From: Marinobacter sp.
GTDB taxonomy: Bacteria; Pseudomonadota; Gammaproteobacteria; Pseudomonadales; Oleiphilaceae
Direction: 5' to 3'
DNA length: 48,767 bases
Assembly: GCA_018066865.1 (NCBI GenBank)
Contig: JAGPVT010000085.1
Location: forward strand, 1-48,767
Below are positions 17,681-26,394 of this stretch, piece after piece. Below the pieces are notes generated by a model that worked only from the letters and a program-made list of their open reading frames with translations, was not told the origin of the DNA and did not search any database. The first letter of the stretch is position 1, and each line of letters opens with the position of its first letter. A program made the position numbers and the translations under genes.

Positions 17681-19527
17681 CAGACACGCTCCAGCATCGG
17701 CACGGGGTTACTGATCAGCGGAATCGGGGTGACCTCATCCGACCTCACCGTGTTGCCACCGACCAGACACAGGCCGTTGTGACGGTACTCCCAGCCGATG
17801 GGGTTGCGATTGGCCAACGCCGCCATCACGCTATTCTCATCGTGATACACCATCTTGCACTGGATCTGCTCCAGACTGGCGTCCTTTAAGAAGGTGCGAA
17901 CCGACTGCACGGATTTGACTTCCAGCGCCTGCTCGGCCTCGGTCATCTTCTCCGCCATCATGCTCGGGGTGATCTTGTTGTAGTAGATGGTCATCAGCAG
18001 GCGGGTATGCCCTGCCAGCAGCTTGGAGATTACGGGCAGCGGCAGCTCAGTGTCCATGGTGTACGCCGTGATCAGCGAAACGCGCAGGCTGTGCAGCGGG
18101 AACAGGGTGGAGACCATGGAGCCTTTTGGGGTGTCTTCGGGGTAGTCCACCACGAGCTTTAATGGGGTGTCATCGTCGAGTTTGTGGCCTTTGGCTTCGA
18201 GTTGGTTTTGCAGGGTCAGCAGCAGTTGATACCAGAAATCCGCAATCTTTACTTCCCCAGGTATGGGCTTGTATTTGTCTTCTCCCTTGGCCGACGCATC
18301 CCGAAACAGGAAACAAAGGTCGCCCATCTGCGCCTTGGCGTGCTCGGATTTGATTTTGCCGAAATGTTTCATTTCGAGCGTGGTGCAGGAAGTGGGTGCG
18401 GTAATGGGGTTGTACTTCTCCTGCCAGTTACGCAGTTTTTCCAGCCAGTACAGCACCTCCTCGTGTTGCCAAGGGATGGTGTAGCCCCGATCCACTTCAT
18501 CCTTGTTCTGGTCGGCGGTCTTGTTGGTGGAGATATACAATCCCATGGAATAGAGGCCCAACATGGAGTCGTAAATGCGCTTAAACACGCCTTTGGCGAA
18601 CTCGCGTTTCGATGTGCCCAACGCAAAATTATGGGCGGTGTTTTCTACCCAGCTGCCGCTCTTGTAGCGCCAGGTATCGGCTTCGCCCGAATCGAGGAAG
18701 CGCGCCTGATAGGTCCGTAGCGGCAGGTGCAGTTTAGTAAAGATCAGCATCGCCTTGACGGGCGACCAGAGCTGGAAAATAGTGATTTTTTTATGATTAC
18801 GCTCGATCTCTTTGCTGCGCCATACGCAGTCGGGGTCAGATTTGTCGACCAGCGCAGGATCGACTTCAAACCAGTCGCCACTTGAATTAGCGCCCTGTCC
18901 AGTCTGCTGCTGCGCCCATGTCCAGTCCTTGAAATGGCGGTAATGATAGGGCGGCAATAGGGTTTCGCCAGCCTTCAAACCTTGCTCTATCTGCTCCAGC
19001 TCCGCTTTTTGAGGCAGTGGGCACAGAATCTGACGTAAGTCCTGAATGTACCGATAGGGCAGCGGGTTTCGGACGGTTTCGGTATGGGCTTTTTAATGTT
19101 TGATCTTGGACAACGGGTTGGTGACGATAGGGCGTAACACACCGTTATCATCTTCGGCGCAAAAGTGGTGCTCTATCACCCAGTCGATGAAGGCGCAGCT
19201 TTAATTGGATCGGTCTGCTAGTCCTGAATGATCAGAAAGCCCCGAAGCTTTCAGCACCTTCACAAACTCCTCCGAGGAGCAGTGATGGCCGTTCTTCCCG
19301 CGAAATAACTCCGCAACGTTTATGGCATAGGGGGCATGTTTCAGCAGGTAGGTTTCGAAGAACGCGGTAAGAGACGCCAGCTTAGTACTAGTCCCTTTGT
19401 GCTGCTCTGCCATCCACGCCGCTGCATACTGCTGCCATTGCAACCACTCTGGCCCATGGGTGGTCAGCAGCCAGGAGAATGTCAGGTCGCTTGTGCGTCC
19501 GTCGTTTTTGCTTCCTTTACGTCGCAT
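17680..19527 (-). pseudogene. gmtZ: Gamma-mobile-trio integrase-like protein GmtZ with two in-frame TAA stops
   Basis: One continuous minus-strand frame of 616 codons runs from an ATG at 19527, overlapping the gmtY stop by one base, to TGA at 17680-17682. The N-terminal 108 residues (FSWLLTTHGPEWLQWQ...) end at TAA 19201-19203. The frame goes on with CAFIDWVIEHHF...NPLSKIKH, meets a second TAA at 19093-19095, then continues KAHTETVRNPLPYRYIQDL and stays open for more than 460 codons, with a recombinase-like C-terminal part (LRVSLITAYTMDTELPLPVISKLLAGH). Both stops could arise from CAA by C-to-T change. No frameshift is present, so decay is recent or the stops are suppressed. Confidence 0.75.
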
Positions 19528-20984
19528 TACTTTCTCCCTAATTTCGGATGTTTGCCTGTGAAATAGCCCTGTGGGTCGATGTCCTCGAAGCCGTGCTCGA
19601 CCAGTGTTTTCCAGTCCAGTGGTTTGACCTTGGAGTCAGGCAGGGCCAGTCGCTCGGTGGCTTCGCTGAGCAGCCGGGAGACTTCATCAGTGCCCTTTTG
19701 GGTGTAGGGCAGCTGTGACTCCAGTGACTTATGGTGCAGACATTTACGGATCACCAGTGGCGACAGATCAGCCCGCTCCAACCGCCGCCCGTAGTTGTGC
19801 CGATGCCCATGGGGGTCCAGCCCTTCGGCCTTGTTGGGCTCCAATCCAATGCGCCGTAAACCGCTGGCATAGTTGTAGTTAAAGGCATTAAGGGTGTAGG
19901 GGCTGCCGAAGCTATTTTTGCCAAAAGACACAAAGGCATAGGGATGGAAGGCGTCCGTGACCGCCCGATACTTCGCGTAGTTCTTCCATAACGCCATAAA
20001 GACGCGACCGTAGTCCGAAGGGAACCACTGTACTTGCAGGTAGTTGTCTTTATGGTCAACCACCTTGGATTTGAAGCCGAGCCGAGCCGTGCCGTGCATC
20101 TGCTTGCGAGGAATGCGGCTGAACGACTCCTTGAGATAGGCTTTGCGGGTTTTGTCACCTGTTCGGCTTTTCCAGCCATCGGGCGCTCTGCCATCCGTTT
20201 CATCGTAGATGCGAACAATCGCCTTGCTGGGGTCGCTGGGATCTTCAAAAACATCGGTGATCCAGAGCGACACCGCTTCGCTCACCCGTAGCCCGCCGCC
20301 GTGCATGAGTAGCAGGATCAATTTATCCCTCAGCGCCACGCGGGGGTTTTTGGCTCCGCCGATTCCTTCATTATAAAAGGCGTTCCAGTGCGGTTCGGGA
20401 AAGGCAATCGCATCGTCGTCCACCTTGGCAAGCGGGGTGCGGCCTTTGATGGTGCGGGCTTTCTTAGCGGCGGAACTGATGGTTTCGTCCTTGATGTGAC
20501 CGAGAAAGTCATTCTGATTCTTCCGATACCAAACGGCGTAGTTAAGCCTCTCTTCATGGGGCGTGGCCGCCCGAAGAGGGTTGAGATGGGTCGCCCCCTT
20601 ATTCTCAGCCAACCAGTCGGTCAGCCCCGTGAGGGCCGAAATCAGCAGGCCCGTTTCCGAGGTTGAGGTGGGTATCCAGTACAAGCATGAAGGGTCCAGC
20701 CCGTCCTCACCCACGGTGCCGCTATAGAGGCGCTTGGTGAAGGTCTGAAACAGCCGCTTGGGGTCGTCAAAGGCATCGGTGTTGGCGTCCATGTACTCCA
20801 TCAGCTTGGCCGTGGCCCGAATGACCCGATTCAGCGTTGCAATGCTTCTGCCGTTCGCTTCCAAGTGCAGCAAATAGTCGGTGACAGGAGATAGCTCACC
20901 CTGCTCGGTTAGCAGGATGGGGAGGTGGCTTTTCACCCCTGTATTATCTTCCGTGATCTTTGCCTTGACCTTCACCGCGACCAT
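19527..20984 (-). CDS. gmtY: Gamma-mobile-trio tyrosine recombinase GmtY
   Basis: The 485-residue protein is intact. The tyrosine-recombinase catalytic set is visible in the C-terminal half: Arg233 in HGGGLRVSEAV, the HxxR motif with His392/Arg395 (HGHRHNYGRRL), His418 (LHHKSLESQ), and Tyr427 (LPYTQ). The N-terminal region with LLHLEANGRSIATLNRV is the expected core-binding helical domain. It is the first gene of the trio, facing inward from the element's outer end, with AGGA eight bases before the ATG. It likely catalyses integration and excision of the island, perhaps with GmtZ. Confidence 0.8.
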   Translation of the reverse strand: MVAVKVKAKITEDNTGVKSHLPILLTEQGELSPVTDYLLHLEANGRSIATLNRVIRATAKLMEYMDANTDAFDDPKRLFQTFTKRLYSGTVGEDGLDPSCLYWIPTSTSETGLLISALTGLTDWLAENKGATHLNPLRAATPHEERLNYAVWYRKNQNDFLGHIKDETISSAAKKARTIKGRTPLAKVDDDAIAFPEPHWNAFYNEGIGGAKNPRVALRDKLILLLMHGGGLRVSEAVSLWITDVFEDPSDPSKAIVRIYDETDGRAPDGWKSRTGDKTRKAYLKESFSRIPRKQMHGTARLGFKSKVVDHKDNYLQVQWFPSDYGRVFMALWKNYAKYRAVTDAFHPYAFVSFGKNSFGSPYTLNAFNYNYASGLRRIGLEPNKAEGLDPHGHRHNYGRRLERADLSPLVIRKCLHHKSLESQLPYTQKGTDEVSRLLSEATERLALPDSKVKPLDWKTLVEHGFEDIDPQGYFTGKHPKLGRK

Positions 20985-20991
20985 TACAGTT

Positions 20992-21045
20992 CCTATTTAT
21001 ACATATATTACATAACATACACTATAGTTCATTGATGTATATAGG
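20992..21045. repeat. AT-rich inverted repeat at the outer edge of the GMT module
   Basis: CCTATTTATACAT (20992-21004) is mirrored by ATGTATATAGG (21035-21045) across a 30-bp AT-rich spacer just upstream of gmtY and before intact chromosome. It may be the recombinase core site or the gmtY promoter/operator. The paired copy at the other end of the element was not found in this window. Confidence 0.4.
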
Positions 21046-21050
21046 CAATA

Positions 21051-21076
21051 AAAAACCCACACTTCTGTGGGTTTTT
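21051..21076. terminator. Bidirectional intrinsic terminator
   Basis: AAAAACCCACA (21051-21061) and TGTGGGTTTTT (21066-21076) form a perfect 11-bp stem around CTTC with A and T runs on both sides. It ends the minus-strand solute-binding-protein gene and marks the chromosome side of the GMT junction. Confidence 0.85.
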
Positions 21077-21135
21077 ATCATAAATACACAGTATTAAGCA
21101 CTATATAAAAGATTTCGGTAAGCGGCTATGGCTGC

Positions 21136-21918
21136 TTACCGGTAGTTTGCGAGAATGGCGTCCAGTTCGCCGTTCTCGCGAATACGCGCAAGCTCAGCGT
21201 TGAACTTATCTGCAAAAGCCTTGCTTTCCTTGCGCAGCATCACGCGGAAACCGTAGGAACTTATTCCCCCGGACGAGATCGTAAACTGATCCTGCAAGCC
21301 TTCGTTTTTCAGTATCCACTTGCCCACCAGTAGATTGACTACTGCCGTGTCAAAGCGATCACCGTGAAGTAAAAAGATAAACATGTCTCTTCCCCGGGAA
21401 ACGTCAAAACGCTTGATGGCACCAGACTCAAAGTGCGGTTCCAGCGCCGGATACATGTAACCCAGGTGGGTTATTACCGTTTTGGAAAATAGATCTTCGG
21501 GGGAATGGTATATCTTGCCGGCGTCTTTGGGCGTAAAAAATACTTCCTGAACCTTCACAACCGGTTCTGTAAACAGGAATTTTTCCGGTTCGTGTGTCCA
21601 TTCCTCAGCCCGGGAGGTGCCATCGATATAGCCATCCAGCAACATTTGGTCGACGCGCTTGCGGGGGACTTTTTTTGCGACAATCTGACAGCCCAGACGT
21701 TCGGTAATCAGCGAAACCACGTCCCACATAATGCCAGAGGGCGCATCCTGATCCACGATCAAGTAGGGCGGATAACCGTTCGGGGAAATATTGAAGCGAA
21801 ACACATTCTCGTCGCTTGCGGGTGAAGCGCATGTACCCAAGGCAAATGTGAGCAAAAAGAGCAGACAAGCAATACGTTTTGCGAAGGTTGTGAGCCAGCG
21901 ATGTTTTTGATGCTTCAT
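21136..21918 (-). CDS. Periplasmic solute-binding protein (SBP family 3-like)
   Basis: I start at the ATG at 21918 because it gives a clean signal peptide (RIACLLFLLTFALGTCA) and the longer frame would run back into the terminator of the upstream gene. The 260-residue protein has the fold signature of transporter substrate-binding domain proteins: NGYPPYLIVDQDAPSGIMWDVVSLI near the N-terminus and FADKFNAELARIRENGELDAILANY at the end, a common closing motif of the family. No transporter genes lie beside it, so it may act as a stand-alone sensor or binding protein. The ligand is unknown. Confidence 0.75.
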   Translation of the reverse strand: MKHQKHRWLTTFAKRIACLLFLLTFALGTCASPASDENVFRFNISPNGYPPYLIVDQDAPSGIMWDVVSLITERLGCQIVAKKVPRKRVDQMLLDGYIDGTSRAEEWTHEPEKFLFTEPVVKVQEVFFTPKDAGKIYHSPEDLFSKTVITHLGYMYPALEPHFESGAIKRFDVSRGRDMFIFLLHGDRFDTAVVNLLVGKWILKNEGLQDQFTISSGGISSYGFRVMLRKESKAFADKFNAELARIRENGELDAILANYR

Positions 21919-22016
21919 TAAGGCGGACTCTCTACGGGCCTGCAGGCTGCCAGCAATGATTTGATTGTTGCTCGTCTGCCCTGCTATTTCAATATTTGAG
22001 AGTAATGTTATGTTCG

Positions 22017-22052
22017 CCAGAAACAGGGCCAAGCACCGGGCCCTGTTTCTGG
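22017..22052. terminator. Strong hairpin after the Fe-ADH gene
   Basis: A 14-bp perfect stem, CCAGAAACAGGGCC (22017-22030) with its complement (22039-22052), lies just downstream of the minus-strand Fe-ADH stop. The T-run is poor, so termination may be inefficient. Confidence 0.55.
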
Positions 22053-22062
22053 CCTGGCTGTT

Positions 22063-23250
22063 TCAGGCCCAGGCGCGCTGCAGAACAGCGCGGGCATCCT
22101 TCAGAGTTACCTCTTTCGGATTGAACATGATGGAGCCGTCGTCCAGCGCCATTTCTGCAATGGCGTCGAGCTGATCTTCGGTAACCTTGCCTGTTTCTTT
22201 CAGTGTGCGTGGCAGCTGGCAACGCTTGTAAAGCGCGTCTCGCAACTTGCGCAGTGTTGAAATACTGGCTTCCGCACGACGGCTGGCGGGCGTGGCGGCG
22301 TATATCTCCGGCCCTTCCAGATATAGCAACAGTTCGCCCAAAGGCTCGCGAATGGTTTCAAGGTTGTACTCAAGTACATAGGGCAGGTACAGACTCATGC
22401 ACAGGCCGTGGGGCAGGTGGCAAATGGCGCCAGTAGCGTGACCGAGGGAGTGCACCAGCCCGACCATGGAGTTGGAAAACGCAATGCCCGCCATGGTGGA
22501 CGCCTGCGCCAGCTCCAGCCTGCCGTCGCTGTCTTTCGGGTTGTCCATGACCTGTAACAGCGATTGACTGACTTTCTTGATGGCCGCCGTGGCGTAGGCA
22601 TCGCTCAGGGGATTTTTTGCCATGCAGGTGAAGGATTCAATGGCATGGGTCATTGCATCCATGGCCGTTGCTGCCGTAATGTGAGGCGGCAACGTCAGCG
22701 TCATACGCGGGTCGATAATTGCCGCGTTGGGCAGCAAGAAAGACGACGTGAAGGGCAGTTTTACGCCTTTTTTCTCGTCGGTAATCACCGCAACAGACGT
22801 GACTTCCGAACCGGTTCCCGCGGTTGTGGGCACTACAAAGAACGGCTTGAGCGGACGCTTGATCACGCCCGCGCCCGTGTATCTGGCAATGTCCGTACCG
22901 CCCTCAGAAACCAGAATATTGACCGCTTTGCCGGTGTCGATAGCTGAGCCACCGCCAATCGCAATGATGGAGTCGCACTTGTCCTTGCGGTAAATAGCGG
23001 CGATATCACGAACCACGGTGGTTGATGAGTCCGGTGGCACATCGTCGTATATGCTGACGATATCCAGACCGCTCTCTTCACAGGCGGCAATCACGGGGTC
23101 CAGTAGGCCTGCAGCACGAACGCCTTTGTCGGTCACAATCATCGGGCGCTTGGCGGCCAAGCCGTTCAGCTCGTAAGGGATGTGCTCAAGGGCGGCTTTG
23201 CCGGCAATAACCTTTACCGGGCAGAAGAACTCATAGTAAGTGTTGGTCAT
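22063..23250 (-). CDS. Iron-containing alcohol dehydrogenase
   Basis: This 395-residue group III alcohol dehydrogenase has the NAD site GGGSAIDTGKAVN, VPTTAGTGSEVT, and iron ligands in AMDAMTHAIESF, LVHSLGHATGA and CHLPHGLCMS. It overlaps the upstream SCP2-like gene by one base, so the two are co-transcribed and translationally coupled. It is clearly distinct from the dddB-like enzyme at 4397. The pairing with a sterol-carrier-like protein hints at long-chain or lipid-derived alcohols, but the substrate is unknown. Confidence 0.9.
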   Translation of the reverse strand: MTNTYYEFFCPVKVIAGKAALEHIPYELNGLAAKRPMIVTDKGVRAAGLLDPVIAACEESGLDIVSIYDDVPPDSSTTVVRDIAAIYRKDKCDSIIAIGGGSAIDTGKAVNILVSEGGTDIARYTGAGVIKRPLKPFFVVPTTAGTGSEVTSVAVITDEKKGVKLPFTSSFLLPNAAIIDPRMTLTLPPHITAATAMDAMTHAIESFTCMAKNPLSDAYATAAIKKVSQSLLQVMDNPKDSDGRLELAQASTMAGIAFSNSMVGLVHSLGHATGAICHLPHGLCMSLYLPYVLEYNLETIREPLGELLLYLEGPEIYAATPASRRAEASISTLRKLRDALYKRCQLPRTLKETGKVTEDQLDAIAEMALDDGSIMFNPKEVTLKDARAVLQRAWA

Positions 23251-23795
23251 TATGCTCTCGCTGACTGGACAAAGTGAGTGGCAACCTTCAGGTAAATCCG
23301 GGCGGCACTGATCAGTTTTTCCGGGAGTTGAAGATTTTCCGGGTATTCTTTCACTGCACGCTTGGCAATGATCTTCGGCAGAATGAAGGATTCAAGCCGG
23401 TTGAGCACGCGGGTCATACGCACCGCATAGCTCACATCGCCGTCTACCAGCATGCGGTCATTGGCAAATGCGACGGAAGTCTTCTCCTGGAACGACAGAA
23501 CCAGAAAGGCGTGGGCAAGGTGTTTGAATTTTATCGATACATCCACCGGGCGCGGAGCAGAATCACCATGGTAGTGGAAGCGGCCCTGGCCAATGTGTTC
23601 CACAATCAGCTTTGAGCCGTCGGGCATTACCATCATTTCAAACAGGAACCCTATTGGCAGTGCGTTCGCTTCTGCCTGCACCTCGCTATCAACCTCACTG
23701 ACCGCCTGAAGAGCCCGCCCCATAACCTGGAACATCAGCTCGACATACAGGCGTCGCGCCTGGGAAGCCAAAGGCTGGATACGTTTCGCTAACAT
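23250..23795 (-). CDS. SCP2-like lipid-binding domain protein
   Basis: The ATG at 23795 is favoured over the GTG at 23804 because the CAGG sequence is correctly spaced for it. The 181-residue protein has the middle and end pattern of sterol-carrier-protein-2 domains: KFKHLAHAFLVLSFQEKTSVAF, then DRMLVDGDVSYAVRMTRVLNRLESFILP, in which the repeated hydrophobics would line a lipid cavity. No signal peptide. It probably presents a lipid-like ligand to the coupled Fe-ADH; this is inference from gene overlap. Confidence 0.6.
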   Translation of the reverse strand: MLAKRIQPLASQARRLYVELMFQVMGRALQAVSEVDSEVQAEANALPIGFLFEMMVMPDGSKLIVEHIGQGRFHYHGDSAPRPVDVSIKFKHLAHAFLVLSFQEKTSVAFANDRMLVDGDVSYAVRMTRVLNRLESFILPKIIAKRAVKEYPENLQLPEKLISAARIYLKVATHFVQSARA

Positions 23796-23910
23796 GTCCG
23801 TCACCTGAATCTGGTTATTGATATCTGATTTTTAGAGTTATTGCTCTAGAAGTCAATGTTCATAATGACGGTAAAACTTCGTTATATCGGCAAGTGTCTG
23901 ACCAGAAAAG

Positions 23911-23942
23911 AAAAAAGGCCGAAACCCCGCTGGTTTCGACCT
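23911..23942 (-). terminator. Rho-independent terminator of the M48 protease gene
   Basis: On the minus strand GGTCGAAACC pairs with GGTTTCGGCC around AGCGG, followed by six Ts (23911-23916). Confidence 0.8.
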
Positions 23943-23966
23943 TTTCAGATTCGCACTTCGGTGATT

Positions 23967-25244
23967 TTACCGGGTGAGGGCCGCCAGCTTTTGGCGAGCT
24001 TCCTCGGCAATCACGCCACTGGATTCCGCCGCTTTACTGTAATAAGCGATGGCTTCCTTGCGGTTGTTTTCTTTCACTGCAATGTCTCCCAAACGCAGGA
24101 ACGCAATTGAAGTAGGCACAACCTGGTTGGCCTGGGACAGGTTTTCCCGTGCCTTGGACAGATTGTTGAGCTTCAGCGCGGACAAGCCGTTGTGCAGGCG
24201 ATACACAAACATCTCGGGGTACAGGGATACCGCCTTGTCGAAATCAGCCGAGGCTTTGTCGTTTTTGTCCTGTTCCTGGTAGATACGGCCACGCAGGGAA
24301 TAGAACATGGCTTCGCGGGGCAACAGGTTGATGGCCTCGTTGACCTTTTCAAGCGCTGCATTCATATCCCCGTCGGATGCAAGCTTCATGGCTTGGTCGT
24401 GGGCGTCGTAGGCGGGTTGGACCTTGCGCAGGGTAGCGGTTTTCTTTTTATAGACGTCTGCACCGCGGTAGCCACCGGCACCTATCTCGGCGACCAGTTT
24501 TCTGTTTTCGCGAACACGTTTTGCTGAAGGTGGGTGCGTGGCAAAAAGGCCATCCACGAATCCTGCCTGTTGCCCCTTGGACAGCTCAAGAAAAATTTCC
24601 TGGAGTTCCACGGCGGCCTGCGGGTCGTAGCCGGCTTTTTTCATGTAGATAATGCCGTAATGATCCGATTCCAGTTCATCGCCTTGGCCGTATTGCGCCA
24701 AAGCAAGCTGGGCTCCTAACGCAGCCCCCCCCATAAGCAGGCCGGCCCACTCATTGTCAGACAGCGCAAAACCCAGGCCGGCCACGCCAGCACTTATCAG
24801 CATTCCCTGTTGCATACGCTGAACACTATGGCGCGCTGCTGCGTGAACAATCTCGTGGCCAAGCACGGACGCCAGTTGAGCTTCATCGTCGAGCTCGGTA
24901 AGCAGCCCCCGGTTAATGGCAATCTTGCCGCCCGGCAAGGCCCAGGCGTTGGGAACGCTGCTGTTCAGAACCACGAATTCGTAGGGCAGGTCGGGGCGGT
25001 CACTCACCCTGGCCAGCTTCTGGCCGACCTCACTAACGTATAGCGTCAGCTCAGGATCGATGTAGAATTGTCCGCCCTGAGTCTGCTGGGTGGGCGTATA
25101 CTGCTCGGCGCCCATGGCGAGTTCCTGGCCTTCACCAATCAGGGAAAGCTGCCTCTCACCGGTTACCGGGTTTACAGAACACCCGATAAGCAGCAGCATA
25201 AGCGCCATAACCGGGAAATAGCGTTGCAAGACGGCGTTGGTCAC
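23967..25244 (-). CDS. M48-family metalloprotease lipoprotein with TPR repeats (BepA/YfgC-like)
   Basis: The start is the GTG at 25244, which has AGGAG nine bases upstream; the earlier in-frame ATG lacks one. The 425-residue protein begins with a lipoprotein signal (VMALMLLLIGC, lipobox Cys about 21), then NPVTGERQLSLI, the zinc-protease motif HEIVHAAARH, and the ELESDHYGIIYMKKAGYDP block with the third zinc-ligand Glu. The last 150 or so residues form tetratricopeptide repeats (EAMFYSLRGRIYQEQDKNDKA, SIAFLRLGDIAVKENNRKEA). BepA-like proteins help assemble or degrade outer-membrane proteins. It is divergent from the thioesterase pair. Confidence 0.9.
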   Translation of the reverse strand: MTNAVLQRYFPVMALMLLLIGCSVNPVTGERQLSLIGEGQELAMGAEQYTPTQQTQGGQFYIDPELTLYVSEVGQKLARVSDRPDLPYEFVVLNSSVPNAWALPGGKIAINRGLLTELDDEAQLASVLGHEIVHAAARHSVQRMQQGMLISAGVAGLGFALSDNEWAGLLMGGAALGAQLALAQYGQGDELESDHYGIIYMKKAGYDPQAAVELQEIFLELSKGQQAGFVDGLFATHPPSAKRVRENRKLVAEIGAGGYRGADVYKKKTATLRKVQPAYDAHDQAMKLASDGDMNAALEKVNEAINLLPREAMFYSLRGRIYQEQDKNDKASADFDKAVSLYPEMFVYRLHNGLSALKLNNLSKARENLSQANQVVPTSIAFLRLGDIAVKENNRKEAIAYYSKAAESSGVIAEEARQKLAALTR

Positions 25245-25350
25245 TCTCGACTCCTGTAATTGAATGGCAGAAACGTATAATTGCACGGCTGCAGCCGGCT
25301 TTAAATACCGGCGGCCCAAAACCAACACTCGAACCACAGGTTTGTTTTGA

Positions 25351-25821
25351 ATGGACGATCAAATCCGAGCCGACCGGGTTACCCGGTTTATCAAAACACT
25401 CAACCAGGCCAGAGAGCTTGGACTGTCTGTTATAGAGACCACCGAGTTTAGCCTGACCCTTTGCCTTCCATACAGCGATCGCATCATCGGCAACCCGGAT
25501 ACCGGCGTGATTCACGGGGGCGCCATCACAACATTGATGGACACCACATCCGGCTCGGTCATGCTTGGCGCCATGGATGTATTTGAACTCTGCCCAACCC
25601 TGGACTTGCGAGTTGACTACATGCGCCCAGCAGAGCCGCGCAAGCCCGTATATGCCCGGGCGGAAGTCTACAAAATGACCCGCAACATCATATTCACACG
25701 ATGCGAAGCCTACCAGGAAGGTGGCGAAACCGTGGCCAACTGCGTAGGGACCTTCATGCGCATCGGCCCGGACGCATTGCCAAAAGCCTATCGCGAACTG
25801 ATCACTGGAGGCCCGGTATGA
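25351..25821 (+). CDS. PaaI-type hotdog thioesterase
   Basis: The 156-residue protein has the hotdog signature IGNPDTGVIHGGAITTLMDTTSG, including the HGG turn, followed by TLDLRVDYMRPA. Length and motif fit the PaaI family of acyl-CoA thioesterases. It overlaps the next gene by four bases (ATGA), and that gene encodes a second hotdog protein, so the two may form a heteromer. Confidence 0.88.
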   Translation: MDDQIRADRVTRFIKTLNQARELGLSVIETTEFSLTLCLPYSDRIIGNPDTGVIHGGAITTLMDTTSGSVMLGAMDVFELCPTLDLRVDYMRPAEPRKPVYARAEVYKMTRNIIFTRCEAYQEGGETVANCVGTFMRIGPDALPKAYRELITGGPV

Positions 25822-26252
25822 CCGATCCGGAAATTCTTCGCTACACCCGCGACACCGGTGATTTCACCCGGCTGATCACCAGCATTCCCTACGCATCCTT
25901 TATCGGTTTGCAATGCGACCAGTTCGGCGATGACCTCATCTTCCGTCTGCCAGCAAAAGACCAGAACCTCGGCAACCCAATCCTGCCCTCCATCCACGGA
26001 GGCGTAATCGGTGGCTTTATGGAACTCTCGGCGGCTATCTACCTGATGCTGGCACAGGAAACCATCCGCATGCCACGCATCGTCAACTTTTCCCTGGATT
26101 ACCTGCGCGCCGGCCTCGACCGCGAAACCTACGCCGAATGCCAGCTCACCCGACAAGGCAACCGGGTGGCCAACGTAATGATCACCGCTTGGCAGAAATC
26201 CCGCTCCAAACCGATTTCGACCGCAAGGGCGCACTTCCTGTTAGAAGACTGA
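25818..26252 (+). CDS. Second PaaI-like hotdog thioesterase
   Basis: Starting at the ATG at 25818 that overlaps the previous stop, the 144-residue product has [22 protein letters not shown] and [13 protein letters not shown], which align position for position with the first thioesterase. The conserved HGG is kept. The catalytic acid expected on the following helix reads Glu (FMELSAA) where the partner has Asp (LMDTTSG). The tandem overlap suggests an obligate pair or a duplication; substrate unknown. Confidence 0.82.
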   Translation: MTDPEILRYTRDTGDFTRLITSIPYASFIGLQCDQFGDDLIFRLPAKDQNLGNPILPSIHGGVIGGFMELSAAIYLMLAQETIRMPRIVNFSLDYLRAGLDRETYAECQLTRQGNRVANVMITAWQKSRSKPISTARAHFLLED

Positions 26253-26394
26253 TCGGGACTGCACTCCGGGACTTGAAAACCCTCGGAGTGCCCCCACTTT
26301 TCCTGCAAGACGAACTCACAAGCTGGATAACACGGGAGCAAGGGCCTTTGTTCCCGTGCCCCCCCCAATGTTCAATGCAGGAGAGACGAAAAAA

